Of a stretch of 64,000 bases of DNA, positions 25,139-34,362 are shown in pieces (the stretch's first letter is position 1; every line of letters begins with the position of its first letter). The translations under genes and the position numbers were made by a program. The notes under the pieces were generated by a model, which had not been told where the DNA came from, did not search any database, and worked only from the letters and a program-made list of their open reading frames with translations. Source of the stretch: JBCCEJ01 sp039030335 (GTDB lineage: Bacteria; Pseudomonadota; Gammaproteobacteria; HK1). The stretch spans positions 53,969 through 117,968 of the forward strand of contig JBCCEJ010000008.1 of the NCBI GenBank assembly GCA_039030335.1. The letters run 5' to 3'.

Positions 25139-25810
25139 GTGAACGCGCGAGTCCTGGTAACCGGCTTCGAAGCCTACGGTCCGTGGCCGGTCAACCCATC
25201 GGCGGCGATTGCCGAGGCTCTGGACGGCAAGACCATGGACGGATACCACATCACGGGGCGCGTATTGCCGGTTGCGATGGACGCGATAGGCACGGCGTTG
25301 GACGACGCGCTGAACGAAACCCAGCCGGATATCGTTGTGAGTGTTGGACTGTACGCGGGCGCGGCGATGCTGCGGGTTGAGCGTATCGGCATCAACGTCG
25401 CCGATTTTGCGCGCCCGGACAACAGCGGCGCGCACCTGACTGATGAACCGGTCGCGGCAAACGGAGCCGACGCGAGGTTCGCGACCTTGCCGGTACGACA
25501 GATTCAGCAAGCGCACGTGGCGGCCGGCTTGCCGTCCGTGGTCTCGAACTCCGCGGGCACCTACCTCTGCAATGCGACGCTCTACCTGTTGCTCGAACGC
25601 ACGGCGCACCTGGCGCGGGCCTTGCCTTGCGGCTTCATTCACGTTCCGTTCCTGCCGTCGCAGGTCGCTGCACTACTCGACGGTGCCGCCGACGGTGCGA
25701 GCGGCGCCAGTCCGGGACTCGATCAGACGCCGTCGATGCATCTGGACGACATGGTGCGCGGCGTGCGTATCGCCGCCGAGGTGAGCGTGGCGCAGGCCGT
25801 GGCGTCATGA
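25139..25810 (+). CDS. pcp: Pyroglutamyl-peptidase I (pyrrolidone-carboxylate peptidase)
   Basis: The 223-residue protein has the C15 peptidase triad at standard positions: Glu81 (RVERIG), Cys144 (SNSAGTYLCNATLY) and His168 (GFIHVPFLP). The N-terminal VLVTGFEAYGPWPVNPS is the family signature. It removes N-terminal pyroglutamate from peptides in the cytoplasm. The start is a GTG at 25139; no ATG precedes it in frame. It ends 164 bp before an SDR gene. Confidence 0.93.
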   Translation: MNARVLVTGFEAYGPWPVNPSAAIAEALDGKTMDGYHITGRVLPVAMDAIGTALDDALNETQPDIVVSVGLYAGAAMLRVERIGINVADFARPDNSGAHLTDEPVAANGADARFATLPVRQIQQAHVAAGLPSVVSNSAGTYLCNATLYLLLERTAHLARALPCGFIHVPFLPSQVAALLDGAADGASGASPGLDQTPSMHLDDMVRGVRIAAEVSVAQAVAS

Positions 25811-25974
25811 CCACACAGACTCACGCATCCTGCACCCGGACAGTCGAGGCTGGACGGAACTGTCGCGGACAGCAACCGAATCTCATCGTTTCGCACGGCC
25901 GCGTTCCGACGACCGTAAGACTGTCGGCGTGATGAGGCATCTCACCCACTAACCGAGGAGGCGCAGACGCCGCC

Positions 25975-26757
25975 ATGAACTTCAAAGACTGGACTGTGAT
26001 CATTACGGGCGGCGGTACCGGTGTAGGTGCCGCCGCCGCGCTGATGCTGGCACGAGACGGCGCCAACATCGTGGTCAACTACTCTCGCAGCGCCGAGGCT
26101 GCCGAGATGACGGCCAACGCGTGCCGCGAGGCAGGCGGCAACGTGCTCGTGTGCCAGGGCGACGTCTCCAGCGACGACGACTGCCGACGGATCGCCAAGG
26201 AGACTGCCGATGCCTTCGGCCGCATCGACGGGCTCCTGAACAACGCCGGCACCACGCAACTGGTGGCGGACAACAATCTGGACAGTCTCGAGGCTGACGA
26301 CTTTCTGCACATCTACGCGGTCAACGTCGTCGGCGCATACCAGATGGCGAGAGCCGTGGTGCCGCAAATGCAGAGTCAGGGGGCCGGCAGCATCGTCAAC
26401 ACTTCGTCGATCGCCGGGGTCATGGGCATCGGCAGTTCGATCGCCTACGCGGCGTCAAAAGGTGCGATGAACACGATGACCCTGTCACTGGCACGCCTGC
26501 TGGCACCGGCCATTCGCGTGAACGCGATCGCGCCCGGCTTCATCACCGGACGGTGGTGGCTGGACAAACTCGGGCAGGAGGGTTATTCGAAAATGGTCGA
26601 AGGTGTCGAGCAGTCGGTACCGCTGGAGCGCGCCGGCACGCCGGAAGACATGGCCGAAGCGGCCCTGTTTTTCCTGGGCGCAGCGAACATTACAGGCGAG
26701 GTTCTAATCTCTGACGCAGGTCTGCACCTCGGCGGCGCGCCGCTCATCGCCCGCTAA
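25975..26757 (+). CDS. Short-chain dehydrogenase/reductase (SDR)
   Basis: The 260-residue classical SDR has the cofactor loop TGGGTGVG (residues 11-18), LLNNAGT, the catalytic Ser in NTSSIAG, and Tyr158-x3-Lys162 (YAASK). NYSRS after the second strand lacks an acidic residue, which favours NADPH, as in FabG-type reductases. GAGGAGGCGC lies before the ATG. It is followed by two GST genes on the same strand. Confidence 0.9.
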   Translation: MNFKDWTVIITGGGTGVGAAAALMLARDGANIVVNYSRSAEAAEMTANACREAGGNVLVCQGDVSSDDDCRRIAKETADAFGRIDGLLNNAGTTQLVADNNLDSLEADDFLHIYAVNVVGAYQMARAVVPQMQSQGAGSIVNTSSIAGVMGIGSSIAYAASKGAMNTMTLSLARLLAPAIRVNAIAPGFITGRWWLDKLGQEGYSKMVEGVEQSVPLERAGTPEDMAEAALFFLGAANITGEVLISDAGLHLGGAPLIAR

Positions 26758-26835
26758 CCAAACGCCCGCTCGCGCCCGCCGGGAGCAGGCCGGAGCTGGC
26801 GAATCCTGAAGTCCCACTTACGAGGCAAGATATCC

Positions 26836-27450
26836 ATGCAGCTCTACACCTCTATTGGCCCGAACCCGCACGTCGTGCGGATGTTCATGGCTGAAAAGAA
26901 TCTCGAATTGCCGACCCAGACTGTCGATCTGCGTGGCGGCGAGAATCGCCGCGCGCCTTACAACACCGACGTCAACCGCCGCGGACAGTCGCCGGCCCTG
27001 GTGCTCGACAGCGGCGAACAGCTCGCGGAGATCACCGCCATCTGCGAATACCTGGACGAGTTCCAGCCGGAGCCACCGCTGATCGGTTCGACGCCAGAGG
27101 AGCGCGCGATGACGCGTATGTGGGTACGGCGCATCGATCTGGGCGTCTGTGAGCCGATGGCCAACGGCTTTCGGTACAGCGAAGGGCTCGAGATGTTTAA
27201 AGAGCGCATCCGCGTACTTCCCGAAGCGAGCGACGGCCTCAAAGCCATCGCCGCCGATACACTCGCGTGGCTAAACGGGGAACTCGCGGATCGAGAGTTC
27301 GTCTGCGGAGAGCGTTTTACGCTCGCCGATATCCTGCTGTTTTGCTTCGTGACCTTCGGGAATGACCGGGGGCAGCCGTTGGCCGACAGCAATACCGCCG
27401 TTCAGGAATGGTACGACCGCGTGGCGCGCCGTCCCAGTGCGAGTGCCTGA
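26836..27450 (+). CDS. Glutathione S-transferase-family protein
   Basis: The 204-residue protein has a thioredoxin-like N-terminal domain (MQLYTSIGPNPHVVRMFMAEKNLEL), the glutathione-binding region GQSPALVLDSGEQLAEITAICEYLDE with its cis-Pro and the E-x4-I motif, and an all-helical C-terminal domain with FTLADILLF as the folding motif. The active-site residue is probably Ser6 in TSIGPNP. It is one of two adjacent GST genes that differ clearly. The class cannot be fixed. Confidence 0.9.
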   Translation: MQLYTSIGPNPHVVRMFMAEKNLELPTQTVDLRGGENRRAPYNTDVNRRGQSPALVLDSGEQLAEITAICEYLDEFQPEPPLIGSTPEERAMTRMWVRRIDLGVCEPMANGFRYSEGLEMFKERIRVLPEASDGLKAIAADTLAWLNGELADREFVCGERFTLADILLFCFVTFGNDRGQPLADSNTAVQEWYDRVARRPSASA

Positions 27451-27468
27451 GCCAGCCTTCGAGAACCC

Positions 27469-27502
27469 AACGACGGCCGGGCGCCAACGACGGCCGGGCG
27501 CC
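27469..27502. repeat. Perfect tandem duplication of a 17-bp unit
   Basis: The unit AACGACGGCCGGGCGCC occurs twice without a break (27469-27485 and 27486-27502) in the gap between the two GST genes. A third copy is not present. It is most simply a replication-slippage duplication in a GC-rich spacer. Confidence 0.9.
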
Positions 27503-27531
27503 CGCCGCTTCCGATGCGAGTTCGAATCCAG

Positions 27532-28161
27532 ATGAAGTTTTACGATTGCCAGACCGCACCATCTCCGCGCCGCGTTCGTATGTTCATCGCGGAAAAGCAT
27601 CTGAACATCGAAACAGTGCAGGTCGACTTGCGCAATGGGGAACAGCTGAGTGAGGCCTTCCTGGCCGTCAATCCACGGGCGACTGTCCCGGTTATCGAAA
27701 CCGACTCGGGTGCGCGTTTCCTGAGCACGGCGGGCTGCCGTGCCTACCTCGAAGCCTCCCACCCGGAGCCGGCCCTGCTCGGACGTGACGCCACCGAACG
27801 CGCTGAAGTTGCGGATCTGATTGCGGCTATCGAGGCTGATGCGTTCATGGCGGTCGCCGAATGCCTGCGCAATTCCGCTAAAGGCATGCGGGGCCGTGCG
27901 CTGACAGGCCCTCAGAGCTACGCCCAGATCCCGGAACTCGCCGAGCGTGGACGGACCCGCGCGGGTCGCTTCCTGCCGGAACTGAACGCCGCGCTGGAGG
28001 GCCGCGAGTTTCTGGTTGGAGAAACGCTGACAGCAGCCGACATCGACGCCTTCGTGTTCGTGGAGTTCAGTCAGTGGATCAAACTCGACGTGCCGGCGAC
28101 GCTCACGAACCTGGCGCGTTGGCGGACAGCCGTCGCAGCACGGCCGAGTGCCGGCCTGTAG
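27532..28161 (+). CDS. Glutathione S-transferase-family protein
   Basis: The 209-residue protein has the thioredoxin-like domain KFYDCQTAPSPRRVRMFIAEKHL, the glutathione site NPRATVPVIETDSGARFLSTAGCRAYLE and helical-domain LTAADIDAFVFVEF. An in-frame ATG at 27514 is possible, but the start at 27532 aligns with the family's usual N-terminus. It follows the first GST by about 80 bp. The two genes form a pair with the upstream SDR. It converges on the FMN oxidase gene. Confidence 0.9.
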   Translation: MKFYDCQTAPSPRRVRMFIAEKHLNIETVQVDLRNGEQLSEAFLAVNPRATVPVIETDSGARFLSTAGCRAYLEASHPEPALLGRDATERAEVADLIAAIEADAFMAVAECLRNSAKGMRGRALTGPQSYAQIPELAERGRTRAGRFLPELNAALEGREFLVGETLTAADIDAFVFVEFSQWIKLDVPATLTNLARWRTAVAARPSAGL

Positions 28162-28178
28162 GCGTCACGCTCGAGGTT

Positions 28179-29336
28179 TCAGCCCGCCGATGCGACGCGA
28201 TCGCGCAATGACGCCACATCGCGGCAGCCGAGGTTGCTCATGACGTTGCTGAGGTCGGTACGTAGCAGACGCGCCGTGTGTTCGCCGCCGCGCTCGCCGA
28301 GGGCCGCCGCGCCAAACATGAACGCACGTCCGAGCATCACGAAATCGGCGCCGAGGGCCAGCGACCGCGCGATATCCATGCCGCCGCGCACGCCGCTATC
28401 CAGGATGATCCGGGCCTGGCCGCCGACCGCGCCGGCAATTTCCGGCAGCACCTCGATCGATGCCGGCGCACCGTCCAGCTGGCGCCCACCATGGTTCGAG
28501 ACCATGATGCCGTCGACTCCGCGGCGCACCGCCTCTTGTGCGTCAGCCGCCGACATGATGCCTTTCAGCACCATCGGGCCATCCCATTCGTTGCGAATGC
28601 TGTCCACATAGCTCCAATCGAAAGTACCGTTCAACTCCTCGCCGACAAATGCGAGGAAAGTCTGCAGGTCGTCGGTCGGCGAGTACCGCTCCAACGATGG
28701 CAGACGGGGTTTGCCCTCGGAGACCGTCGCCATCGACCACTGGGGGCGGGTCATACACTGCCAGACCATCGACGGAGACAAGCGAAAGCCGCCGCCGACG
28801 CCTGCTCGCATCTGCCGCTCGCGGCGGGAGATCACCGGCACGTCGACCGTGACCAGTAACGTTGTGAACCCGGCCTCCCTGGCGCGCGCCAGCAGGTCCA
28901 CGCGCATGTTGGGGTTGCGCGGCGGGTACAACTGAAACCAGCCCATGCCGTCCGCCAGCTTACCCAGGTTCTCGATGGTCTCATTGGCCGCGGTACTCAT
29001 CGAATACGGGATGCGGTGCCGGGCGGCGGTGCGGGCGAGAATCCGGTCGGTACCAGGCCACGCCAGACTGTTCATGCCGACCGGAGCGATACCGAACGGC
29101 GCCGAGTATTCGGATCCGAAGAGTTCCGTCGACAGTTCGGGGGCAAACTCGCCTTGCATGAACCGGGGTGTCAGCGTCACCGCATCGAAGCGGGACCGGT
29201 TGCGCGCCTTGCTGACGTCTTCACCAGTACCCGAGTCGAGAAACTCCCACGCAAAATGCGGCATCCGGCGTTTGGCGAGGCGCGCCAGATCGCTGATGGC
29301 GGGATAGCGCTGTAACAGTTCTTCGTCTGAAACCAC
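28179..29336 (-). CDS. FMN-dependent alpha-hydroxy-acid oxidase/dehydrogenase
   Basis: The 385-residue TIM-barrel protein carries the active-site histidine His282 and Arg285 in SNHGGRQLD, the FMN-contacting Lys258 (GPMVLKGI), and LDSGVRGGMDIARSLALGADFVMLGRA for phosphate binding. It belongs with lactate, glycolate and mandelate dehydrogenases (LldD-like) and oxidises an L-2-hydroxy acid. The start is a GTG at 29336 with a poor Shine-Dalgarno; no better ATG exists before the conserved N-terminus. It is divergent from a TauD gene with an 80-bp gap. Confidence 0.92.
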   Translation of the reverse strand: MVSDEELLQRYPAISDLARLAKRRMPHFAWEFLDSGTGEDVSKARNRSRFDAVTLTPRFMQGEFAPELSTELFGSEYSAPFGIAPVGMNSLAWPGTDRILARTAARHRIPYSMSTAANETIENLGKLADGMGWFQLYPPRNPNMRVDLLARAREAGFTTLLVTVDVPVISRRERQMRAGVGGGFRLSPSMVWQCMTRPQWSMATVSEGKPRLPSLERYSPTDDLQTFLAFVGEELNGTFDWSYVDSIRNEWDGPMVLKGIMSAADAQEAVRRGVDGIMVSNHGGRQLDGAPASIEVLPEIAGAVGGQARIILDSGVRGGMDIARSLALGADFVMLGRAFMFGAAALGERGGEHTARLLRTDLSNVMSNLGCRDVASLRDRVASAG

Positions 29337-29416
29337 AGGTCGGCACTCATCTTCGCTGCGAGGGTTAACGCTGCCACATGATACGCTCTAGGCAGACACG
29401 GGGGAGCCTTGAAGAC

Positions 29417-30283
29417 ATGCACATTAATGCTCTGGGAAAACAGATCGGCGTCGAGATAACGGGCGTGGATGTGCGCGATCTCGGGCCTGGCGAGTTCGAC
29501 GCCATATACGCCGCCTGGCTACGCTACGGCGTGGCGGTAGTGCGCGACCAGCATCTCGAAATCGATGAGTTCCTGAGCTACAGCCGGCGCTTCGGACGCC
29601 TCCACGAACATCCCTCCAAGAGCACTCGCCATCCCGAACATCCGGAACTGACGGTGCTCGGCATCGACAAGTTCGACGCCGACGGTAAGCTCATCGAAGC
29701 CGTGTACGCGCGCGGCGGCGCCACCTGGCACACCGACGGCGCGTATGAACCGGACCCGTACAAAGCCACGCAGCTCTATGCGCTGGCCATACCGAGTCGC
29801 GGCGGCGACACGCTGTTCGCCAGCATGTACGCAGCTTGCGACGGGCTGCCGGCAAAGTTGAAGGAACGTCTGGTCGGCGCCATGGGTGCCTTCACATATG
29901 GCGGGCGCACCGATGAGAACAGCGCGCTATTGAATCCCGAGGACCGCGCCTGGACGCCAGTACATCATCCGATTCTACGCCGGCATCCGGAAACCGGGCG
30001 GACTGGCCTTTTCTTCGATCCCGGCAAGATCGTCTGCATCGAAGGAATGAGCCGGAGCGAAAGTGATGACTTGATCGACGATCTGACCGAACGCATGGTG
30101 CAGCCCGACGGCCAGTACCGTCACCAGTGGCGCAAGGGCGACATCGTGATCTGGGACAACCGGTGCTGTTATCACAAGGCGGCTGCCGACTACCCGCCGA
30201 ACGAAGACCGCATTCACTGGCGCGTTTCCATCAAGGAGCCGCTGTCAACCGAAAGCCCGCACAGGCAGGGGAGCGTCGCATGA
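29417..30283 (+). CDS. TauD/TfdA-family Fe(II)/2-oxoglutarate dioxygenase
   Basis: The 288-residue protein has His105-x-Asp107 (TWHTDGAYE), His253 (CCYHKAAADYP) and Arg269 (IHWRVSI), with GDIVIWDNRCCYHK before the last His. GGGGAG at 29401-29406 supports the ATG at 29417. This paralogue is closest in motif layout to the one at 1017 (TYGG present). It is next to a flavin-reductase-like gene on the same strand, though a shared substrate is only a guess. Confidence 0.9.
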   Translation: MHINALGKQIGVEITGVDVRDLGPGEFDAIYAAWLRYGVAVVRDQHLEIDEFLSYSRRFGRLHEHPSKSTRHPEHPELTVLGIDKFDADGKLIEAVYARGGATWHTDGAYEPDPYKATQLYALAIPSRGGDTLFASMYAACDGLPAKLKERLVGAMGAFTYGGRTDENSALLNPEDRAWTPVHHPILRRHPETGRTGLFFDPGKIVCIEGMSRSESDDLIDDLTERMVQPDGQYRHQWRKGDIVIWDNRCCYHKAAADYPPNEDRIHWRVSIKEPLSTESPHRQGSVA

Positions 30284-30355
30284 GTGCCTTCCCGGCCGCT
30301 TGATTCCACAACCGTATTCTCATAATCCAGTTCCTCCTTCGGACGGTGAAACGCC

Positions 30356-31024
30356 ATGCACTATGATTCGATCGCCAACGCCCACGGTCTGAAACACGAC
30401 CCGTTCAAAGCGCTCATTGCACCCCGCCCGATCGGCTGGATCGGCAGCGTCAGCAAAGACGGGGTCAATAACCTCGCCCCATACAGTTTTTTCAACGCCG
30501 TGGCAGATCGGCCGCACTACGTGATGTTTTCTTCTAAAGACTACAAAGACAGCGTCCGAAACATTCACGAAACCGGTGAGTTCACGTGCTCGCTGTGTAC
30601 CTGGCCAACCCGGGACAATATGAATCTCAGCTCTGCGCCGCTGTCTGCCGAGACCGATGAGTTTGCGGTCTCCGGCCTGTCCGCGACCGCATCGAAATTC
30701 GTCGCACCGCCGCGCGTCGCCGAAGCGCCCGCCGCGCTCGAGTGCAAACACTGGAAAACGATCGAGCTGCCAGACGTCGACGCCGAGACCGGCACCGGCC
30801 ACTACGTGGTATTCGGGCACGTCGTCGGCATCTATATCGACGATGCATTCGTCGCCGACGGCATCGTCGATACTGCCGGTATGCGACCCATGGCGCGCAT
30901 GGGCTACATGCAGTACAGCGCGGTACGGCCTGACACCGTCATCGAGATCAACCGACCGCGGATGGATGCTGAGGGCAACATCGCCGAGTCGCAACCGTCC
31001 AGCTGGGACGGACAGTACCGCTAG
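30356..31024 (+). CDS. Flavin reductase-like FMN-binding domain protein
   Basis: The 222-residue protein matches the flavin-reductase-like family. It has an N-terminal FKALIAPRPIGWIGSVSKDGVNNLAPYSFFNAV, where the APRPI and LAPYS motifs bind FMN, then a GEFTCSL segment and HYVVFGHVVGIYIDDAFV. These split-barrel proteins reduce or carry flavin for two-component monooxygenases, or act as oxidoreductases on their own. It ends 11 bp before the ABC permease gene, with different codon phase. Confidence 0.88.
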   Translation: MHYDSIANAHGLKHDPFKALIAPRPIGWIGSVSKDGVNNLAPYSFFNAVADRPHYVMFSSKDYKDSVRNIHETGEFTCSLCTWPTRDNMNLSSAPLSAETDEFAVSGLSATASKFVAPPRVAEAPAALECKHWKTIELPDVDAETGTGHYVVFGHVVGIYIDDAFVADGIVDTAGMRPMARMGYMQYSAVRPDTVIEINRPRMDAEGNIAESQPSSWDGQYR

Positions 31025-31035
31025 CGACCAGCCCG

Positions 31036-31872
31036 TTGCGTCCGCTTACGATCATCGAAGCCGGCCGCGGCGAACAGGCGTACTGGCGGGACGTGCTGGC
31101 CTACCGGGATCTGCTGTGGGTTCTGGTATGGCGAGACCTCTCGGTGCGGTACAAACAAGCCGTCGTGGGCGTCGCGTGGGCGTTGCTCCAGCCATTGTTC
31201 ACGATGCTGATCCTGTCGTTCGTGTTCTCGCGGCTCGCCAGACTGCCGTCACCCGAGGGCGTACCCTACGTTCTACTCGTGCTGTCCGGGGTTCTGCCCT
31301 GGACGCTGTTTTCAGGGGGCGTCAGCTCGCTCTCCGGCAGTCTCATTACAAATGCCAATCTGATCACCAAGATCTACTTCCCCCGCATTCTCGTGCCGTT
31401 CGCGGCAGCGCTGACGAGTCTGGTGGAATTCTGTCTCGCGATGGGGCTGCTGCTCCTGATGTTGCTCTGGTATGGGGTGTGGCCGGATGCGAGGGTGTTC
31501 GCGCTGCCGCTCTTCCTGCTGCTGGCGCTCGGCACCATGATCGGCACGGGTGTCGCGGTTTCCGCGCTGAACGTCGCGTATCGTGACTTCCGCTATGTCG
31601 TCCCTTTCACGCTGCAGATCGGCCTCTATCTGACGCCGGTTGGTTTCACCACATCGCTAGTTCACGAACACTTGCCAGCCGCTTGGGTATGGCTCTACTA
31701 CCTGAATCCCATGGCCGGCGCGATCGAGGGTTTTCGCTGGAGTCTGTTCGGCGACCCCACCGAGCCGTACTGGACGGGGATCGTCATATCTACCGTGGTC
31801 ATGATGGCGCTGCTCTATGGCGGCATCCGTTTCTTCCGGCGCACCGAGCGGACATTCGCGGACATCATCTGA
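31036..31872 (+). CDS. ABC-2 type polysaccharide/polyol-phosphate exporter permease (Wzm-like)
   Basis: The 278-residue protein has an N-terminal cytoplasmic amphipathic stretch (AYRDLLWVLVWRDLSVRYKQAVVGVAWALLQPL), then six membrane helices and a C-terminal RRTERTFADII. The RDL-x4-YKQ-x3-G-x2-W motif is diagnostic of Wzm/TagG permeases that export lipid-linked glycans. The start appears to be a TTG at 31036, since no ATG or GTG before the conserved region is better. It is followed two bases later by the ATPase gene. No glycosyltransferases are in the window. Confidence 0.9.
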   Translation: MRPLTIIEAGRGEQAYWRDVLAYRDLLWVLVWRDLSVRYKQAVVGVAWALLQPLFTMLILSFVFSRLARLPSPEGVPYVLLVLSGVLPWTLFSGGVSSLSGSLITNANLITKIYFPRILVPFAAALTSLVEFCLAMGLLLLMLLWYGVWPDARVFALPLFLLLALGTMIGTGVAVSALNVAYRDFRYVVPFTLQIGLYLTPVGFTTSLVHEHLPAAWVWLYYLNPMAGAIEGFRWSLFGDPTEPYWTGIVISTVVMMALLYGGIRFFRRTERTFADII

Positions 31873-31873
31873 C

Positions 31874-33127
31874 ATGGCCACAGTGAACGAACCGGTCATT
31901 CAGCTGCGCGGGCTGGGAAAACGCTACCGCATCGGTCAACACCTGAATGCGGACGTGCGCTTCTCGCGCTTTAGTGAAGTCTTGATGAAGGGCGTATCGC
32001 GCCTGTTCGGGATCCGCGGCGAGACCGGTGCATCTGAGTATTTGTGGGCCCTCAAAGACGTCTCCTTCGACGTGCGCGACGGCGAGGTACTCGGCATCAT
32101 CGGGCCTAACGGCTCAGGCAAGTCGACGCTGCTGAAGCTGTTATCGCGGATCACCGATCCGACCGCGGGGCGCATCGAGCTACGCGGCAAGGTCGCGAGC
32201 CTGCTCGAAGTTGGCACCGGCTTTCACCCGGAACTGACCGGGCGCGAGAACATCTTCCTGAACGGCGCCATCCTCGGCATGACGCGCGTGGAGATCCAAA
32301 CGCAGCTCGATGACATTATTGAATTCGCCGGCGTCAACGACCTGCTCGATACACCGGTCAAGCGGTACAGCTCGGGTATGTCGGTGCGGCTCGCGTTCTC
32401 AGTGGCAGCCCATTTGCGTCCCGACGTGCTAATCGTCGATGAAGTGCTGGCAGTTGGCGACGCGCAGTTTCAGCAACGTTGCCTCGGGCGCCTGGAAGAC
32501 ATCGCTCGCGGAGGGCGCACCGTGCTGTTTGTCAGCCACAACCTGCAGGCGGTCGCGAACCTGTGTTCCCGTACGGTCGTGCTCGACCACGGGCAGGTTA
32601 CATATGACGGCGATGTGGTCGGCGGCGTCCAGCAATACCTGGAAGGAGCCAAGGCCGCTGCCCGCCTGCACTACGAAACCGAGTCGCGCAGTACAGACCC
32701 GCACCTCATTCGCATCGACATCACGCAAAGGGGTTATGACAACGGCGCGTTCTCGATGCATTTGCCGATCGAAGTGGAGCTGGAAATCGAACTGGCCGGA
32801 GAAACCGGCCTGCATACGCATCTCATTGTCGACAGCACGGCCGGTGTCCGCGTGTGCCATACGGCCGAGACCTTCACCGATAACGGCGATGAGTTGACCA
32901 ACGCATCAGCGCGGCGCTGCACGCTGCCAGCCGGTACGCTGGCGGCAGGTGAGTACCGACTGTCCGTGCTCCTGACGCGGCCTATCGATCGCAAGGTGAT
33001 GGAAGAGCTCCGCCACATCGCATCGTTCTCAGTCGCCTTCACCGGGCCCGGCACCGATCGGTTGGACAGCAACGCCGTCGCGAGCGCGACCGGTCCGAGT
33101 CTGTTGCAGTGGGAACGTCTGCTCTGA
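31874..33127 (+). CDS. ABC transporter ATPase of the Wzt type with C-terminal substrate-binding domain
   Basis: The 417-residue protein has Walker A GPNGSGKST (residues 77-85), signature YSSGMSVRLAFS (165-176), Walker B VLIVDE (185-190) and switch His in VSHN. A further C-terminal domain of about 150 residues is beta-rich (IRIDITQRGYD, EVELEIEL, GEYRLSVLLT) like the O-antigen-recognising Wzt C-domain. Together with the permease gene it makes a two-component exporter. The ATG at 31874 is two bases after the permease stop. Substrate is unknown. Confidence 0.9.
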   Translation: MATVNEPVIQLRGLGKRYRIGQHLNADVRFSRFSEVLMKGVSRLFGIRGETGASEYLWALKDVSFDVRDGEVLGIIGPNGSGKSTLLKLLSRITDPTAGRIELRGKVASLLEVGTGFHPELTGRENIFLNGAILGMTRVEIQTQLDDIIEFAGVNDLLDTPVKRYSSGMSVRLAFSVAAHLRPDVLIVDEVLAVGDAQFQQRCLGRLEDIARGGRTVLFVSHNLQAVANLCSRTVVLDHGQVTYDGDVVGGVQQYLEGAKAAARLHYETESRSTDPHLIRIDITQRGYDNGAFSMHLPIEVELEIELAGETGLHTHLIVDSTAGVRVCHTAETFTDNGDELTNASARRCTLPAGTLAAGEYRLSVLLTRPIDRKVMEELRHIASFSVAFTGPGTDRLDSNAVASATGPSLLQWERLL

Positions 33128-33150
33128 AGCGGATGTGTGCGGTCGACTGA

Positions 33151-34362
33151 CTAGGTAGTCGCCCGCTGGCGTCGAAACAGGCGCGTATCAGGTAATACGA
33201 CCAAGGCCGCAAAGATGCACATCGCCGCCATGATCGGACCAAAACTCGCAAAGCCGATCGACGCGTAAACCCATCCGCCCACCAATGCGGCCGTCAGCCA
33301 GCCAACGCTCGCAACGGATGTGTTGAGGCCCATGACCACGCCGCGCACATCGGGCGGCACGTTCGCCATCGCCGCCAGCAGCGGCGGACGCGCCATCGCG
33401 TTGAAAAAGGAAAACACCGTGGCCGCAACCATCGTGAGCTCGAGGCCGGGGCGCCACAGGAACAGCACTGCGGCGCATGCGGCCGTGATCACCATCATCA
33501 CGGCGAAACTGACGCGCCGGTACGGGAACCGGTCGGCCAGTTGACCGCCGAGGATCGTTCCGACGATGTTGCCGACGGCAAAGCCGAGCAACGGCACCGC
33601 GACATCCTCGATCGATAGTTCGTATGCCGTGCGCAGGAACGCCGGGTAGTAAAACGCGGCGAGGCCAAAACACACGCGCTCGAGGATCAGCGCGGCGAAC
33701 AGACGGGATATGGGGCCATCCAATACCGATCGCAGCGGACGCGCCTCACCACCTGCCCGGCTCTCCGAGGCGAGCGCCGGCTGTCGCAACACCACGGCAG
33801 CCGTGCAGATTCCGGCGGCGAGCGATAGTCCGGCCAGTCCCAGAAACACGCCGCGCCAACCGACCTGGCCGCCCAGCCAGGCCGCGAGGGGTACACCGAT
33901 TAGGAGAGTCAACGACTGCCCGCTCATAACATAACCAAGCGCGCGGCCGCGGTGACTGTCGCCGGTGCGCAGCGACACCTCCGCCATCGACGTCGCCGTA
34001 AAGCAACCGCAGCACATGCCGCCGAATGCCGTCCACATGACCAGCAGCCAGTAGCCTTGCGCGACCGCCATGGCTGCCATCATCACCATCAGCATGAGCG
34101 GTGAGAAGACGAGAAACACGTCGCGACCTATGCGATCGGAGGCCCGCCCGGCGATATAGGCCGCAACACCCCAGAACACCGAGGTCACGCCAAACAGATT
34201 TGCGACGGCCGGCAATGACACCTCAAAATCGACCGACATATCGAGCAGGAAGGGCGAACGCACGCTGCCGCTCGCCGTGGCGGCAAACATACCCACACAG
34301 CAGACTGCGACCAGCGCCCAGGGCATGGCCGGCGCCGCGCGCTGCGTCGTGGCAGTACTCAA
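33151..34362 (-). CDS. Major facilitator superfamily transporter
   Basis: The 403-residue protein has about 12 hydrophobic segments. MFS motif A appears between helices 2 and 3 (GRASDRIGRD) and its second-half counterpart is GGQLADRFPYRR. Cys-rich GGMCCGCF follows helix 4. The start is uncertain: a TTG at 34362 or the ATG at 34326, both without a Shine-Dalgarno. The second leaves almost no residues before helix 1, so I keep the first. It converges on the ABC ATPase gene. Substrate unknown. Confidence 0.87.
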   Translation of the reverse strand: MSTATTQRAAPAMPWALVAVCCVGMFAATASGSVRSPFLLDMSVDFEVSLPAVANLFGVTSVFWGVAAYIAGRASDRIGRDVFLVFSPLMLMVMMAAMAVAQGYWLLVMWTAFGGMCCGCFTATSMAEVSLRTGDSHRGRALGYVMSGQSLTLLIGVPLAAWLGGQVGWRGVFLGLAGLSLAAGICTAAVVLRQPALASESRAGGEARPLRSVLDGPISRLFAALILERVCFGLAAFYYPAFLRTAYELSIEDVAVPLLGFAVGNIVGTILGGQLADRFPYRRVSFAVMMVITAACAAVLFLWRPGLELTMVAATVFSFFNAMARPPLLAAMANVPPDVRGVVMGLNTSVASVGWLTAALVGGWVYASIGFASFGPIMAAMCIFAALVVLPDTRLFRRQRATT

